In this document: positions 62,848 through 64,000 of the stretch, piece after piece
Position numbering within the stretch: the stretch's first letter is position 1
How the letters are laid out: every line of letters starts with the position of its first letter
Assembly (NCBI RefSeq): GCF_000003815.2
Contig: NC_049990.1
Location: 17,376,532-17,440,531 of the forward strand
Direction: 5' to 3'
Length of the DNA stretch: 64,000 nucleotides
Source: Branchiostoma floridae
Lineage: Eukaryota > Chordata > Leptocardii > Amphioxiformes > Branchiostomatidae
The notes under the pieces: model-generated
Database searches by the model: none
The model's input: the letters and a program-made list of their open reading frames with translations, nothing else
Told to the model about the DNA's origin: nothing
Made by a program: the position numbers and the translations under genes

Positions 62848-63046
62848 ATCTTAAATGAAGTTCAAGTATTTAAAGGGGACGGGGACGTGTTTTAGAAAGA
62901 AATCGGCTGCTCATTTCTTGTACAAACAAAAAACGATGGTCGGTTAATCATTAACGCTGCCGCCTGTAACAACTGAATGATTTGTCACAAGCCCTTATAA
63001 GACTCAACATTCTTGTTGACCCTAGAAATCACGTGCTCGATAAGCC

Positions 63047-63054
63047 TTTAAAAG
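63047..63054 (+). promoter_or_regulatory. TATA-like element of the secreted-protein gene
   Basis: TTTAAAAG about 70 bases before the ATG at 63122, leaving room for a leader of about 40 bases. Weak consensus. Confidence 0.35.
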
Positions 63055-63121
63055 TATAGCAGAGCCGATTGAACGATTCATTATCCTGCACAAAAGTATT
63101 GTGTGGCAACCTTAAGCCAAG

Positions 63122-63188
63122 ATGAAGATCGTGGTTCATCTTCTTGCGTCCATTTTCCTGCTGTCTGTGATTAAATGTGCTGATGCCG
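63122..63188 (+). CDS. Exon 1 of a secreted or membrane protein (signal peptide)
   Basis: ATG in the context CCAAGATGA. It encodes MKIVVHLLASIFLLSVIKCA DA, a clear signal peptide, and ends in phase 1 at donor GTATGA. A second exon joins in frame 104 bases later. Confidence 0.7.
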
Positions 63189-63292
63189 GTATGAAACACT
63201 TGAATGTTTATTGAGCTGTTGGTTGTGTTTCTTGCTTCCTACATGATGTGTTGATTTTGAATACATTTCTTGCCATCCTGTTCCTCTTATAG

Positions 63293-63397
63293 TTCCACCT
63301 GAGGAAAATCTGAATTCTGCTGGGAGCTGGATACAAGACAACCGAATTCCTGGAGATGATGACATCGTGTCCGAGTCAAGGAATGTCAACCTAGCCG
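63293..63397 (+). CDS. Exon 2 of the same protein; family uncertain
   Basis: Acceptor CTCTTATAG. With the previous G it reads VPPEENLNSAGSWIQDNRIP then GDDDIVSESRNVNLA. Donor at 63398 (GTAGGT); GTAAAA 4 bases later is an alternative. The W.Q.NR.P....V pattern right after a signal peptide is reminiscent of the amnionless N-terminus, a cubilin partner, but the similarity is short and the rest of the gene lies beyond 63.4 kb or outside the window. Confidence 0.55.
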
Positions 63398-63399
63398 GT

Positions 63400-64000
63400 A
63401 GGTAAAATTTTCTAATCAACGGCATGACCGAACTGACCACGAGACAATCAAAAGCAGTCCGGTTATGCCATACATATGTAGGAATCCAGAAACAGCTCAA
63501 TTTATACATGCAAACATTCCGTCAACAGCACTTTTGATCGCTGACAGCAGGAAAATAGATGCTAAAAAATGAATCACAGTCTCACAAGGCTGTCACCGGA
63601 CATTTTTGCAAGTGTTTCAACACATAAAATAAACAAATATAGTGGCAGTACTTATTCATGCTTAAGAAACTGCATAGGTTTGAAGTAGGTACAGACATAC
63701 ACAATAAAAACCTTTCAAAATCACAAGAAAGGGGCAAAAAAATGGAAAAAACGCTTCCAATTATAAATATGCAACGACCTGGCAGAGTCGGAGTGGAAAT
63801 TTGTGTTTGGCATCATAACCAGTATCTTGTAAAAATGTGTTTGAAATGTTTATTGAATAGCGAGGCCAGTGTTCCTGTGACTTTTTTCTTAGTACTAAAT
63901 TTAAAAGGAAACGGAAACAAGTTTAAGTACATTTGTGTCCATTTCCTTAAAATATAATATTACTTCCAAATACAATCATAACAAATCTGCACCTGGGTAC
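63400..64000. other. Probable intron of the last gene
   Basis: No further exon recognised before the window ends; a 99-codon plus-strand frame at 63658-63957 has no family signature. Confidence 0.4.

Overview
The window is animal genomic DNA, most likely from a lancelet (Branchiostoma) or another invertebrate deuterostome. The evidence is many small GT-AG exons of extracellular-matrix type, a gene with the SVEP1 domain order, and introns loaded with LINE, SINE, MITE and DNA-transposon relics. The species is an inference; no species-specific marker was recognised.

Layout. At 370-417 (+) is the last coding exon of a DNase I-type gene, followed by a short 3' UTR exon with a polyadenylation signal at 650. 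From 47571 down to 5405 (-) runs one large gene. I joined 32 exons by hand; all splice sites are GT-AG, all phases agree, and the sum is 6114 bases (2037 codons plus stop). The predicted secreted protein reads: signal peptide, vWA, EGF-like, cysteine-rich GCC2/GCC3-type repeat, three sushi, two HYR, sushi, a linker with a dibasic RHKR site, more GCC2/GCC3-type repeats, EGF repeats, a pentraxin/LamG domain, EGF, sushi, three EGF, three sushi. This is the SVEP1 (polydom) order, but with far fewer C-terminal sushi domains than vertebrate SVEP1. A CCAAT box and a TATA box lie just upstream of its ATG. At 63122 (+) another secreted-protein gene begins (signal-peptide exon plus a second exon) and runs out of the window.

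Introns and the 48-63 kb intergenic region hold the unusual material. Intron 2 contains two intact HYR exons on the opposite strand. Intron 10 contains a 3866-bp CACTA/EnSpm-like element (18442-22307) with a 3-bp target duplication, subterminal repeats and a 13-bp minisatellite, and next to it a nearly perfect 705-bp tandem duplication. A second element of the same design (50659-54444) sits inside a long inverted repeat whose other arm preserves the empty insertion site. Three LINE relics (37.6-38.9, 45.4-46.7 and 60.8-62.0 kb) each keep front and tail protein segments with the middle missing. A Penelope-like fragment, a hammerhead-ribozyme-like motif, a tRNA-headed SINE, several MITE families and CA-rich satellite DNA complete the window.

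The three host genes encode or appear to encode secreted proteins, but nothing here shows that they work together. All exon calls come from reading the sequence; none has transcript support.
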